Shown one piece after another: positions 49,636-59,213 of a stretch of DNA of 64,000 bases. Each line of letters starts with the position of its first letter. The stretch's first letter is position 1. The notes beneath the pieces were generated by a model. It did not search any database. It was not told the origin of the DNA and was given only the letters and a program-made list of their open reading frames with translations. The stretch lies in the NCBI RefSeq assembly GCF_003086295.3, contig NC_092043.1, forward strand, positions 50,496,598 to 50,560,597, in the 5' to 3' direction. The stretch is from Arachis hypogaea. Taxonomy: Eukaryota; Streptophyta; Magnoliopsida; Fabales; Fabaceae. The position numbers and the translations under genes were made by a program.

Positions 49636-50163
49636 TGTTACGGTGGATAACCGGAGATTAATAGAGTAAATGATGTGGGATGGCCCAATCGTCCGAAAGA
49701 TGGTGAGCTCCGAGTTGGTTTGTACGCTGGAGCCTTCTTCCGACTTGTACACGTGAGTGAATGGGGGTGGTACCTGCAAAGACACTCCGATGCCTAAGTT
49801 AGCAAGAGTGTGAGCAGGTCTAGAGAGTATTGGGCTTAGAGATACCTGAGGGGTGTCAGTGTATTTATAGTGGTGAGCCAATAACCACCGTTGGAGTAGT
49901 GCCGTATCTTTAGGGTGTTAACCGCCCCATTATCTTGGGGAGGTTAAGATATGGCTTTATGAAGCGGTTAGAGAGATTTTAGGGGCGGTTACTCATTTGA
50001 ATGAGTGTTTATCTGCCAGCTAATCTCACATCCGACTTCTTCAGACCAAGTCGTGGTTGATACCGACTTCTTACGTGAAGGTCGGTACTTAGCTAGGCTT
50101 AATCCTTCAGATTAGGCCTTTTATTTGGACCTGGGCCTTTGTCGTTGGGCCAGGGTATGAACA
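49636..50163 (-). repeat. 3' LTR of the Tat element
   Basis: 528 bp, ~99 percent identical to the LTR at 58,681. ORFs within it are by-products. Confidence 0.93.
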
Positions 50164-50403
50164 GTGCCCCTACTTGAGCCCAAATTTTCTTTAAAGTTTG
50201 GGTTCAAGTACTTAACTCGGGTTCGTAGTCGACTTACTTGAAGGAAACATGGGTCTTAGAAACCGACGTGATTTTCGCGACCCTTTGTTTCTGACAGTTT
50301 CGTCAATTCAAGCGTCGTGTCCGTTGGGGAAGCATTGAGGGCTTTGGTAACGGTACAATCTCATTAATGACTGCTCCGCTTTTACCATTATGTCCCTTAG
50401 CAT

Positions 50404-50412
50404 GTTTATAAA
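50404..50412 (+). promoter_or_regulatory. candidate TATA box for antisense gene
   Basis: TTTATAAAT lies inside the element, just past the LTR, and is followed by a CT-rich leader (TTTTCCCTCTCTTTC). A possible leader intron has donor AAAG|GTTAG (~50,536) and acceptor TTTTGTAG|GTTTCC (~50,683), before the ATG at 50,715. Inference from sequence pattern only. Confidence 0.4.
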
Positions 50413-50714
50413 TATTTTCCCTCTCTTTCATTTTTCCGTTTCTGCAATCTTTCAAACTTCTCCTTTCTTTGTTCGTGCTGTATTCTTGTGCTCGAAGATT
50501 TCTGCTCTTTCCAACCTTCACTTTCTGGATAAAGGTTAGTTATTTCTTTCACGTCATGCCTTCTGTTTGCATGTGTTTGTTTTGTGGGTGGATAGGTTGG
50601 TCTGTAGATTCTGGCTTCGTATCTCTCCTCCTTAGGGACCGTGTTTTTTTATTTTCCTTTTCTTTTTTTTTTCCTTTTGTAGGTTTCCGCCACTTTTCAT
50701 TATATAAAGAAAAA

Positions 50715-52584
50715 ATGGCTTCTGTAGATGTTCTTTCTCAGTGGGTTGATGTCACGGTCCTTGGGGAGGAACCCCTGGTCGATGCTGAGTTTATCACTCA
50801 TCTTCGTACTCATCACAGGCTTTGTACTTCGGAGGAGGACGAGCCAAAATATGAGTTGATAACCCCGGGTCCGGAAGACCGGGTTTGTTTTGGGAGAGTT
50901 AATGAGGCCGCCCCTCATTTTTTCTTTATGTATGAATGTATGATCACCCGCTTGGGTGTTTTTCTTCCTTTCTCGGATTTCGAAATATCTGTTTTGCATC
51001 ACTGTCGAGTTGCCCCTACTCAACTTCACCCCAATTCTTGGGGTTTTCTGAAGATCTATCAGTTTATTAGTCACGCTTTGGACTTTCCGACCTCTTTGAG
51101 GATTTTCTTCTTTCTTTTTCATATGACTAAGCCCTTTAGTGGGCTAAACAACAAACAGCAATGGGTATCCTTCCGAGCCATACAAGGTCGGAGGATTTTC
51201 ACCCTTTTTGACGAATCCTTCCATGACTTCAAAAACTATTTTTTCAAAGTGCAAGCTGTAGAGGGTCACCACCCCTTCTTTCTGGATGAGCACTCTTCCC
51301 CTCGCTTTCCCCTTTATTGGCTGGAGGCCTCCCCTTGTGAAAAATATGGTCTAGATGACCTGGACGAGGTGGAGGCGGCCATTGTGGGGTTTCTCCGAGA
51401 AGTGTGGGGGAGGGCCCCATACTTGGATACTAGGAAAATCCTCCAGGGGACGCCGACCTTTGTTCGGTCGCAATTAGGTAGTAAATGTATTTTCCTATTT
51501 CCGACTTGTTTCTGTTGACTTGAGTGTTACCGACTTGTAACTTTTGTTAGTTGTTTCTCTTGTAGATATGGCAAGGAAAAATGCTCAGGAGTCTTACCAA
51601 AGAGTTCAAGAGGCTAAGGCAAAGTCCCGGGCTAGGTCCGGTGGTGCCAGAGCGATCATCTCTCCTCCTCCTCCTCCTCCTCCTCCTCCTAAGAATGTGG
51701 GCACTCCCTCTCAACCCATTATAATTTCTTCTTCAACCTTGTCACGACCACTCCCTTCTGCCCAACTTCTTCCTGAGCCAGAGAAGAAGAAGCGCAAGAC
51801 TTCAGAGTCTGGCTCTTCTTTGGATGGTGGGGTTAAGGCGGATGCTCTCGCATTCGTCCGAAAGAACATCTATCCCTCTATAAACATGGATGATGTTTCT
51901 GTTCGAAATCACCTCACCACTCTGGCCGAGGAGAGTTTTAGGGCGGCGGGTGTTTGTGGTAAACTTTTGGACATTTTTGAGAAGACTCCCCTTAGCTCTT
52001 TGGGGACAACCTCGAAGGTTGAAGAGTTAGAGGGGAGGCTCCTTGCTTACCAGGATCATGAGAGGGAGTTGAGGGAGGAGGTGGCTAAACTGAGGGAGGA
52101 GAGAGATAGCCTCCGGGAGAAGGAGAGCAAGCTGCAGGCCCAATGTACTATGGAGGCGAATTTGAGGAAGGCAGCGCAGGACAGTTACCAAAGTTTATTT
52201 CAAGATATTGTGGCTGTGAGGAAGGATTTGCTGAATTCTCGGAACGCGTATGCCGAGTTGGAGGACTCTATCGCTGATGGCGCCGAGGAGTCTTGGAGAA
52301 TTTTCTTGGAGCAAGTTAGAGTTATCGCTCCCGACTTGGATCTTTCTCCTTTACATCCTGATAAGGTCGTTATTGATGGTGCCATCGTGGATCCTCCTGT
52401 CCCCATTTTCGAGTCGGACTTGAAGACTCGGGGGCAGAGGGTTATTGAGTCTCCTCCTCGTTCCAAAGATGCTCCGAGCTCTTCAGTCATTCCTCCGACT
52501 TCCTCTTCAGCTTCTCTTCCTGGTCCTGGTGGCGCTCCTCCTGACTCTGGTGGTGGTGATTCGTCTACTCCTCTGAAAAAATGA
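50715..52584 (+). CDS. antisense spliced gene in the retrotransposon (putative-gypsy-type / Transposase_28-like)
   Basis: Opposite in strand to gag-pol and convergent with it. Exon 1 is 50,715-51,477 (MASVDVLSQWVDV...) and exon 2 is 51,566-52,584. Donor CAATTAG|GTAGTA and acceptor CTTGTAG|ATATGG join in phase (G|AT), for about 593 codons. The first part contains FLPFSDFEISVLHHCRVAPT, QLHPNSWGFL, HMTKPFSGLNNKQQWVSF and FFKV, like the family labelled putative gypsy-type transposon protein (Pfam Transposase_28), known from other plant retroelements. Exon 2 has a Pro run (PPPPPPPPP), a KKKRK nuclear-localisation-like signal, a long coiled coil (EELEGRLL to KLQAQ) and a Ser/Pro-rich tail. The reading frame is open in both exons. 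Its role for the element is unknown. Confidence 0.72.
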
Positions 52585-53425
52585 CTTTATTTCTCATGGC
52601 TATATGGGGGCTCGGCCTGTGAGTCCCCCCTTTTTTAAACTTATTTATATGTTGTTTGGTGGTTGTGTGAACAATTTGTCTTGGCCTTTTTAGGCCGTAA
52701 ACAAAATATTTCGGCGAGTACCCTTTTTTGAATAAGGGTTTAGGTTAACAAAATAAATGCCCTTTTTTGGACAAGGGTTTTAAGTTATCTTATGCGTGCG
52801 TGCTTTTCAATATTTTAACGTCCTTATGATCTTTCCTCTGAAAACCTTTCCTATTGGCTTGTCTTTGTTTTTTCAAGCCTTTTCGTTTAAGGGCTTTTAT
52901 GCAGCCTTTAAACTTTTCTCAGGTTTTTCAATCTCTTTTCGCTATCCTTTATACTCAACTTTGCTTTAGCGAGTTTTTATGACTTAGGTTATTTTTGTGA
53001 TGCGTTTTTCGTCTACTCGGAATGTTTCCGAGCTTGTTTTACTCGGATTCTCATTTCGACTTAGGAGTCGGATTGTTCCCGAGTTTTTCACGATCAACTT
53101 ATACAACCTCTTTACGCCGACTTGTACCTCGTCGTTTTATCCTGACGACCATTTAGGTCGGTTCATGGGATTTTCACGTTTTATCGAGCTTAAGTCGGCG
53201 CGTTTCGTAGAAAAACTTAGAAAAATAAAGAAGGATATTATAGGAGATATTGAAAAAGATCTTTATTAATTGGGGAGGTACCTTCTTGCTACTAAGGGTC
53301 TTGATAGCCTATTTTCCCTTAGCCTCTACTATGATGCCTCGTTAAAAACCCTTCTCCAGAAAAAACCCTTTTGGGAAAAAATCATGAAGTTGGGAAAAGA
53401 GTACATCAGGGAGTAGAGTTCGCTT
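52585..53425. other. spacer between antisense gene and gag-pol 3' end
   Basis: 840 bp inside the retrotransposon, AT- and pyrimidine-rich. A 90-codon ORF at 52,997-53,269 has no recognisable domain. The spacer would contain the 3' ends of both convergent transcripts. Confidence 0.5.
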
Positions 53426-56400
53426 TTAACTGTAATACCTTTTCATATTACAAGCATGCCACGACCTTGGTAGCTCAGCGCCGTTCAAGTCGGTTACTTT
53501 ATAATAACCTTTCCCTAACACTTCCTTGATTTTGTATGGTCCCTTCCAATTTGCGGCGAGCTTTCCTTCTCCTGATTTGTTGACTCCAATGTCGTTTCTG
53601 ATTAGGACCAAGTCATCCGGGGCAAATGTTCTTTGAATGACTTTCTTGTTGTATCTGGTAGTCATCCTTTGTTTCAATGCTGCTTCTCTTATTTGGGCAT
53701 TTTTTCGGACTTCGGGGAGCAAGTCGAGGTCCTCTTTGTGTCCCCGTATATTTCCGACTTCGTCGTGGAGAATTACCCTTGGGCTTTGCTCATTGATTTC
53801 TATTGGAATCATGGCTTCTATACCATAGACTAGTCGGAAAGGTGTTTCTCCTGTGGCGGATTGGGGGGTTGTCCTATAAGCCCATAGCACCTGAGGGAGC
53901 TCTTCAGCCCAAGCTCCCTTTGCTTCTTGTAGCCTCTTCTTTAGTCCTGCTAGTATGACTTTGTTGGCTGCCTCGGCTTGCCCATTGGCTTGTGGGTGTT
54001 CTACCGAGGTGAACTGATGTTTAATTTTCATACTGGCTACTAAGCTTCGGAAGGTAGCGTCGGTGAATTGGGTTCCATTATCCGTAGTAATGGAATAAGG
54101 TATCCCATATCTTGTGATGATATTTTTGTAAAGGAACCTGCGACTTCTTTGAGCGGTGATAGTAGCTAATGGTTCTGCTTCTATCCACTTTGTGAAGTAG
54201 TCTATTCCCACGATCAGGTATTTGACTTGTCCTGGCGCTTGGGGAAAAGGACCTAACAAATCCATTCCCCATTTTGCAAAAGGCCATGGAGAAGTGATAC
54301 TAATGAGCTCTTCTGGGGGAGCCACGTGGAAATTTGCATGCATCTGGCACGGTTGACATTTTTTCACAAATTCCGTGGCATCTCTATGCAAGGTCGGCCA
54401 ATAGAATCCTGTTCGGATTATTTTTCTGGCGAGCGACCTACCTCCGAGATGGTTTCCGCAGATCCCACTATGTACTTCCTCCAACACCTCGGCGGTTCTT
54501 GAGGTCGGTACACACTTTAACAATGGTGTTGATATCCCTCTTCTGTAGAGGACATTTCTCACCAAAGTGTAATGTTGTGCTTCCCTTCGGATCTTTTTAG
54601 CTTCTTTCTCCTCCTTAGGGAGGATGTCGTATTTCAGGTATTCGACTAAGGGATTCATCCATCCGAGGTTTAAACCGACTACCTCAAATATCTCTTGCTT
54701 ATCTTCTGTTTTTGCTACCGAGGGCTCTTGGAGGGTTTCTTGAATCAGGCTTCTCATGTTTCCTCCTGGTTTGGTACTTGCTAATTTGGATAGGGCATCC
54801 GCTCTGCTATTTAGATCCCGAGTTATGTGCTTGACCTCGGTTTCTGCAAAGCACCTAAGGTGCTCCAAGGTTTTTTCTAAGTACCTCTTCATATTAGGGT
54901 TCTTCGCCTGATATTCTCCGCTTATTTGGGAGGTTACCACCTGTGAGTCGCTGTATATCATCACCTTTGTAGCACCGACTTCTTCTGCCAACTTTAATCC
55001 GGCGATCAAGGCTTCATACTCTGCCTGATTATTTGAAGCCGGAAATTCAAATTTTAAGGAAACCTCTATTTGGGTTCCTCTTTCATCTACTAATATTATG
55101 CCTGCACCGCTTCCTGTTTTGTTGGAGGATCCGTCTACATAAAGTTCCCATGTAGTCGGTTTGTCCTCTCGATCCCCTGCATATTCTGCAACGAAGTCGG
55201 CGAGACATTGGGCTTTAATTGCTGTCCGAGTTTCGTATCTCAAGTCGAACTCGGAGAGCTCTATTGCCCATTGAACCATTCTCCCTGCAACATCCGTCTT
55301 TTGGAGGATTTGCTTCATGGGTTGGTTCGTACGGACTCTTATTGTGTGAGCTTGAAAGTAAGGTCGTAGCCTTCGTGAGGCTATCACTAAGGAGTAGGCA
55401 AACTTTTCTAGTTTGTGGTACCTTAGTTCAGGGCCTTGTAGGACCTTACTGATAAAGTAGACCGGGTGTTGTCCGACCTCGTCTTCTTTTATCAGGGCTG
55501 ACGAGACAGCCCTGTTTGCTACGGATAAGTACAGAACGAGGTCTTTTCCAGGTACTGGTCGGGATAGGATAGGAGGTTGGTTTAAAAATCTTTTGAACTC
55601 TTGGAACGCCTCCTCGCATTCCGGAGTCCATTCAAATGGGCATCCCTTTCTTAATAAGGAAAATAATGGAAGGGATTTTATTGCCGATCCTGCCAAAAAT
55701 CTGGAGAGGGCTGCAAGTCGTCCATTGAGCTGCTGGACCTCTCTCAAACAAGTCGGACTTTTCATTTCTAGGATGGCTCTACATTTATCGGGATTGGCCT
55801 CAATCCCTCTTTGTGTTAGCATGAATCCTAGAAATTTTCCTGCTTCAACCGCGAAGGCGCACTTTGCAGGATTTAGTCTCATCCCGTGCAACCTTATAGT
55901 GTCAAAGACTTGTGAGAGGTCGGATAAGAGGTCGACTTCATCCTTGGTTTTTACTAGCATGTCGTCGACGTATACTTCCATTAGGCTCCCCAAGTGGGGA
56001 GAAAACACTTTATTCATCAACCTTTGATATGTGGCTCCTGCATTCTTTAATCCGAATGGCATGACCACGTAGCAATAGTTGGCTCGGGGTGTGATGAATG
56101 ATGTTTTCTCCTGGTCGGGTTCGTACATCGGGATTTGGTTATATCCCGAGTAGGCGTCCATGAATGATAAGTATTGGTACCCCGAGCTGGAGTCCACCAG
56201 GGTATCAATACTTGGCAGGGGATAAGGGTCCTTAGGACATGCCTTATTCAAGTCGGTATAGTCGACGCACATTCTCCATTTACCATTCTGTTTTTTGACC
56301 AGCACTACATTGGCTAGCCATGTTGGGTACTTGACCTCTCTAATAAAGCCGGCCTCCCGGAGCGCCTGTACTTGCTCTTCTACTATTAGGGCTCGCTCTG

Positions 56401-58645
56401 TGCCGAGCTTGCGTCTTCTTTGTTGTACAGGTCGGGACCCTGGGTAAACCGAGAGCTTGTGGGACATGAGCTTGGGATCAATCCCGGGCATGTCGGAAGC
56501 CTTCCAAGCGAAGAGGTCGGAATTAGCTTTTAGGAGTTCAGCCAACCCTTGTTTTAGGGTTTCCCCTAGGTTGGCTCCTATGTATGTGTTTTTCCCTTCC
56601 TCTCCACCGACTTGTATCTCCTCGGTTTTTCCTCCCGGTTGAGGTCGCACTTCTTCTCTGGCCCTTGCGTCACCGAGCTCTATATTGTGGACTTCTTTGC
56701 CTTTTCCTCTCAGATTTAGGCTTTCATTGTAGCATTTCCTCGCCAATTTTTGATCTCCTCTCACCGTTGCTATTCCCGCTGAGGTCGGGAATTTCATGCA
56801 GAGGTGGGGAGTGGATACCACTGCTCCGAGCCGATTAAGGGTAGTCCTGCCAATTAAGGCATTATAGGCTGACCCTTCCTCAATGACTATGAAGTCTATA
56901 CTCAGAGTCTTTGATTTTTCCCCCTTTCCGAAAGTGGTGTGAAGGGGTAAAAATCCTAGTGGTTTTATTGGCGTGTTCCCTAATCCATATAGGGTATTGG
57001 GGTAGGCTCTCAATTCTTCCTCATCTAACCCAAGCTTGTCGAAAGCAGGTTTGAAGAGAATGTCCGCCGAGCTTCCTTGGTCCACTAGAGTTCGGTGGAG
57101 ATGGGCATTGGCTAGGATCATAGTTATCACCACGGGATCGTCGTGCCCGGGGATTATCCCTTGTCCATCTTCTTTTGTGAACGAAATAGTGGGGAGGTCG
57201 GGTGACTCTTCCCCGACTTGATAGACTCTTTTGAGATGTCTTTTGCGAGAGGATTTAGTGAGCCCCCCTCCCGCAAATCTTCCTGAGATCATATGGATAT
57301 GTCTCTCTGGAGTCTGCGGCGGTGGGTCTCTTCTATCCATATCTTCTCGCTTTCTCTTTCCGTGATTGTCCGACCTTTCCATGAGATATCTATCGAGCCG
57401 ACCTTCTCTGGCCAGCTTTTCTATCACATTCTTAAGGTCGTAACAGTCGTTAGTGGAGTGACCATATATTTTATGGTATTCGCAATAATCGCTGCGGCTC
57501 CCCCCTTTTTTATTTTTAATAGGTCTAGGGGGTGGCAGCCTTTCAGTGTGGCAAATCTCTCTGTATACATCCACTATAGAAGTTTTTAGAGGAGTATAAG
57601 AGTGATATTTCCTGGGCCTCTCGAGACCGAGTTCTTCCTTTTTCTTGGCTTCCCTCTCCCTCTCTTTAATTGAGGGAGGGGGTCCAGATCGCCAACTCAG
57701 GTCTCTTAACTTGGCGTTTTCTTCCATATTGATGTACTTTTCAGCTCTTTCTTGTACATCACTTAGAGAAACGGGGTGTCTTTTAGATATGGACTGTGAG
57801 AAGGGACCTTCTCTGAGCCCATTGACTAACCCCATTATGACTGCCTCTGTGGGCAAGTCTTGGATCTCCAAACAAGCTTTATTGAACCTTTCCATATAGG
57901 CTCGTAAAGATTCTCCGACCTCCTGTTTTACTCCCAGGAGGCTCGATGCGTGCTTTACCTTGTCTTTCTGAATTGAGAACCTCATCAAAAACTTCCTTGA
58001 GAGATCTTCAAAGCTAGTGATCGATCTTGGGGGAAGGCTATCGAACCACTTCATCGCCGCTTTTGATAAAGTGGTCGGGAAGGCTTTGCATCGAGTGGCG
58101 TCGGAAGCATCAGCTAGATACATCCGACTTTTGAAGTTGCTTAGATGATGCTTTGGGTCCGTGGTTCCATCGTAGAGGTCCATATCAGGGCTTTTGAAGT
58201 TTCTCGGAACTTTTGCCCTCATTATGTCCTCGCTGAAAGGATCGTCTCCGCCCAAGAGTTGTTCTTCTCGTTCGTCGCGGGAGTTGTGATTCTTGAGGGA
58301 AGATTCTAGCTGTAAGAGTTTTCTTTCTAACTCCTTTCGCCGCTCTATCTCCTCTTTGAGGTACTTTTCAGTTTCCTTTTGCTTCTCCCGCTCTTGCTCT
58401 AATTGTTCCAGGCGGCTATGGACTAGTCCCATTAGTTCAGTTACGTGGGATGGTCCGCCTTTTTCTGATTCGTGTTCGTCCGAGAAGTTTGCCTTCGGGT
58501 TTTTTACCCCGGAGGTGCCCTCTCTCTGCTGATGGTTGACCTCCTGGTGGAGGATTAAGTCCATGTTGTTATTACCTGTGTCCAGATTCTCTTGTTCGGA
58601 ATCTGTTTCCACATGGCCATCTTCATGGGATCTGTCCGCAATCAA
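53426..58645 (-). CDS. gag-pol polyprotein, Tat-lineage Ty3/gypsy, uninterrupted
   Basis: One 1739-codon frame without a stop. Residues 1-130 form an acidic coiled-coil leader. Gag core ~150-310 (DPKHHLSNFKSRMYLADASD). A zinc-knuckle-like CEYHKIYGHSTNDC is at 388-401. Protease has LVDQGSSADI at 520-529. Reverse transcriptase ~770-960 has FLG-type motifs and YVDDM (892-896). The first RNase H-like domain is ~1030-1150. A second RNase H (ELYVDGSSNKTGSGAG, NNQAEYEAL, YSDSQ) at ~1167-1290 marks the Tat lineage. Integrase has an HHCC finger (H1392, H1399, C1430, C1433) and D1462, D1522, E1558 with the normal 35-residue D-E spacing. It makes the virus-like particle, cDNA and integration functions. 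All catalytic residues look intact, so it could supply functions in trans. Confidence 0.95.
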   Translation of the reverse strand: MIADRSHEDGHVETDSEQENLDTGNNNMDLILHQEVNHQQREGTSGVKNPKANFSDEHESEKGGPSHVTELMGLVHSRLEQLEQEREKQKETEKYLKEEIERRKELERKLLQLESSLKNHNSRDEREEQLLGGDDPFSEDIMRAKVPRNFKSPDMDLYDGTTDPKHHLSNFKSRMYLADASDATRCKAFPTTLSKAAMKWFDSLPPRSITSFEDLSRKFLMRFSIQKDKVKHASSLLGVKQEVGESLRAYMERFNKACLEIQDLPTEAVIMGLVNGLREGPFSQSISKRHPVSLSDVQERAEKYINMEENAKLRDLSWRSGPPPSIKEREREAKKKEELGLERPRKYHSYTPLKTSIVDVYREICHTERLPPPRPIKNKKGGSRSDYCEYHKIYGHSTNDCYDLKNVIEKLAREGRLDRYLMERSDNHGKRKREDMDRRDPPPQTPERHIHMISGRFAGGGLTKSSRKRHLKRVYQVGEESPDLPTISFTKEDGQGIIPGHDDPVVITMILANAHLHRTLVDQGSSADILFKPAFDKLGLDEEELRAYPNTLYGLGNTPIKPLGFLPLHTTFGKGEKSKTLSIDFIVIEEGSAYNALIGRTTLNRLGAVVSTPHLCMKFPTSAGIATVRGDQKLARKCYNESLNLRGKGKEVHNIELGDARAREEVRPQPGGKTEEIQVGGEEGKNTYIGANLGETLKQGLAELLKANSDLFAWKASDMPGIDPKLMSHKLSVYPGSRPVQQRRRKLGTERALIVEEQVQALREAGFIREVKYPTWLANVVLVKKQNGKWRMCVDYTDLNKACPKDPYPLPSIDTLVDSSSGYQYLSFMDAYSGYNQIPMYEPDQEKTSFITPRANYCYVVMPFGLKNAGATYQRLMNKVFSPHLGSLMEVYVDDMLVKTKDEVDLLSDLSQVFDTIRLHGMRLNPAKCAFAVEAGKFLGFMLTQRGIEANPDKCRAILEMKSPTCLREVQQLNGRLAALSRFLAGSAIKSLPLFSLLRKGCPFEWTPECEEAFQEFKRFLNQPPILSRPVPGKDLVLYLSVANRAVSSALIKEDEVGQHPVYFISKVLQGPELRYHKLEKFAYSLVIASRRLRPYFQAHTIRVRTNQPMKQILQKTDVAGRMVQWAIELSEFDLRYETRTAIKAQCLADFVAEYAGDREDKPTTWELYVDGSSNKTGSGAGIILVDERGTQIEVSLKFEFPASNNQAEYEALIAGLKLAEEVGATKVMIYSDSQVVTSQISGEYQAKNPNMKRYLEKTLEHLRCFAETEVKHITRDLNSRADALSKLASTKPGGNMRSLIQETLQEPSVAKTEDKQEIFEVVGLNLGWMNPLVEYLKYDILPKEEKEAKKIRREAQHYTLVRNVLYRRGISTPLLKCVPTSRTAEVLEEVHSGICGNHLGGRSLARKIIRTGFYWPTLHRDATEFVKKCQPCQMHANFHVAPPEELISITSPWPFAKWGMDLLGPFPQAPGQVKYLIVGIDYFTKWIEAEPLATITAQRSRRFLYKNIITRYGIPYSITTDNGTQFTDATFRSLVASMKIKHQFTSVEHPQANGQAEAANKVILAGLKKRLQEAKGAWAEELPQVLWAYRTTPQSATGETPFRLVYGIEAMIPIEINEQSPRVILHDEVGNIRGHKEDLDLLPEVRKNAQIREAALKQRMTTRYNKKVIQRTFAPDDLVLIRNDIGVNKSGEGKLAANWKGPYKIKEVLGKGYYKVTDLNGAELPRSWHACNMKRYYS

Positions 58646-58661
58646 TGGATGATCTCTCGGG

Positions 58662-58680
58662 TCCCCGGCAACGGCGCCAA
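58662..58680 (-). other. primer-binding site (tRNA-Asp)
   Basis: TTGGCGCCGTTGCCGGGGA on the minus strand directly follows the 5' LTR. Its complement is the 3' end of plant tRNA-Asp (CCCCGGCAACGGCGCCA), here offset by one T from the LTR end. Confidence 0.8.
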
Positions 58681-59208
58681 TGTTATGGTGGGTAACCGGA
58701 GATTAATAGAGTAAATGATGTGGGATGGCCCAATCGTCCGAAAGATGGTGAGCTCCGAGTTGGTTTGCACGCTGGAGCCTTCTTCCGACTTGTACACGTG
58801 AGTGAATGGGGGTGGTACCTGCAAAGACACTCCGATGCCTAAGTTAGCAAGAGTGTGAGCAGGTCTAGAGAGTATTGGGCTTAGAGATACCTGAGGGGTG
58901 TCAGTGTATTTATAGTGGTGAGCCAATAACCACCGTTGGAGTAGTGCCGTATCTTTAGGGTGTTAACCGCCCCATTATCTTGGGGAGGTTAAGATATGGC
59001 TTTATGAAGCGGTTAGAGAGATTTTAGGGGCGGTTACTCATTTGAATGAGTGTTTATCTGCCAGCTAATCTCACATCCGACTTCTTCAGACCAAGTCGTG
59101 GTTGATACCGACTTCTTACGTGAAGGTCGGTACTTAGCTAGGCTTAATCCTTCAGATTAGGCCTTTTATTTGGACCTGGGCCTTTGTCGTTGGGCCAGAG
59201 TATGAACA
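58681..59208 (-). repeat. 5' LTR of the Tat element
   Basis: 528 bp. It differs from the other LTR at TGTTAT/TGTTAC, GGGTAA/GGATAA, TTTGCACG/TTTGTACG and CCAGAGT/CCAGGGT; otherwise I read the two as identical. Confidence 0.93.
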
Positions 59209-59213
59209 ATAAC

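Larger units (their letters stand above)
49631..59213 (-). mobile_element. complete Tat-lineage Ty3/gypsy LTR retrotransposon
   Basis: Two 528-bp LTRs (49,636-50,163 and 58,681-59,208) start TGTTA and end GAACA in plus orientation, flanked by the same 5-mer ATAAC (49,631-49,635 and 59,209-59,213). On the minus strand the 5' LTR is followed by TTGGCGCCGTTGCCGGGGA, matching the 3' end of plant tRNA-Asp, as primer-binding site. The purine-rich AGTAGGGGCAC precedes the 3' LTR. The LTRs differ at about four positions (all transitions) by eye, so insertion is recent. The interior holds an intact gag-pol and an antisense gene. The Tat lineage is supported by the extra RNase H domain. Confidence 0.93.

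Noticed and set aside
49618..49881. 87-codon frame MAHHYKYTD..., repeated at 58,642-58,926
   Set aside because: Lies in the LTR and is duplicated only because the LTRs are; no sign of selection.
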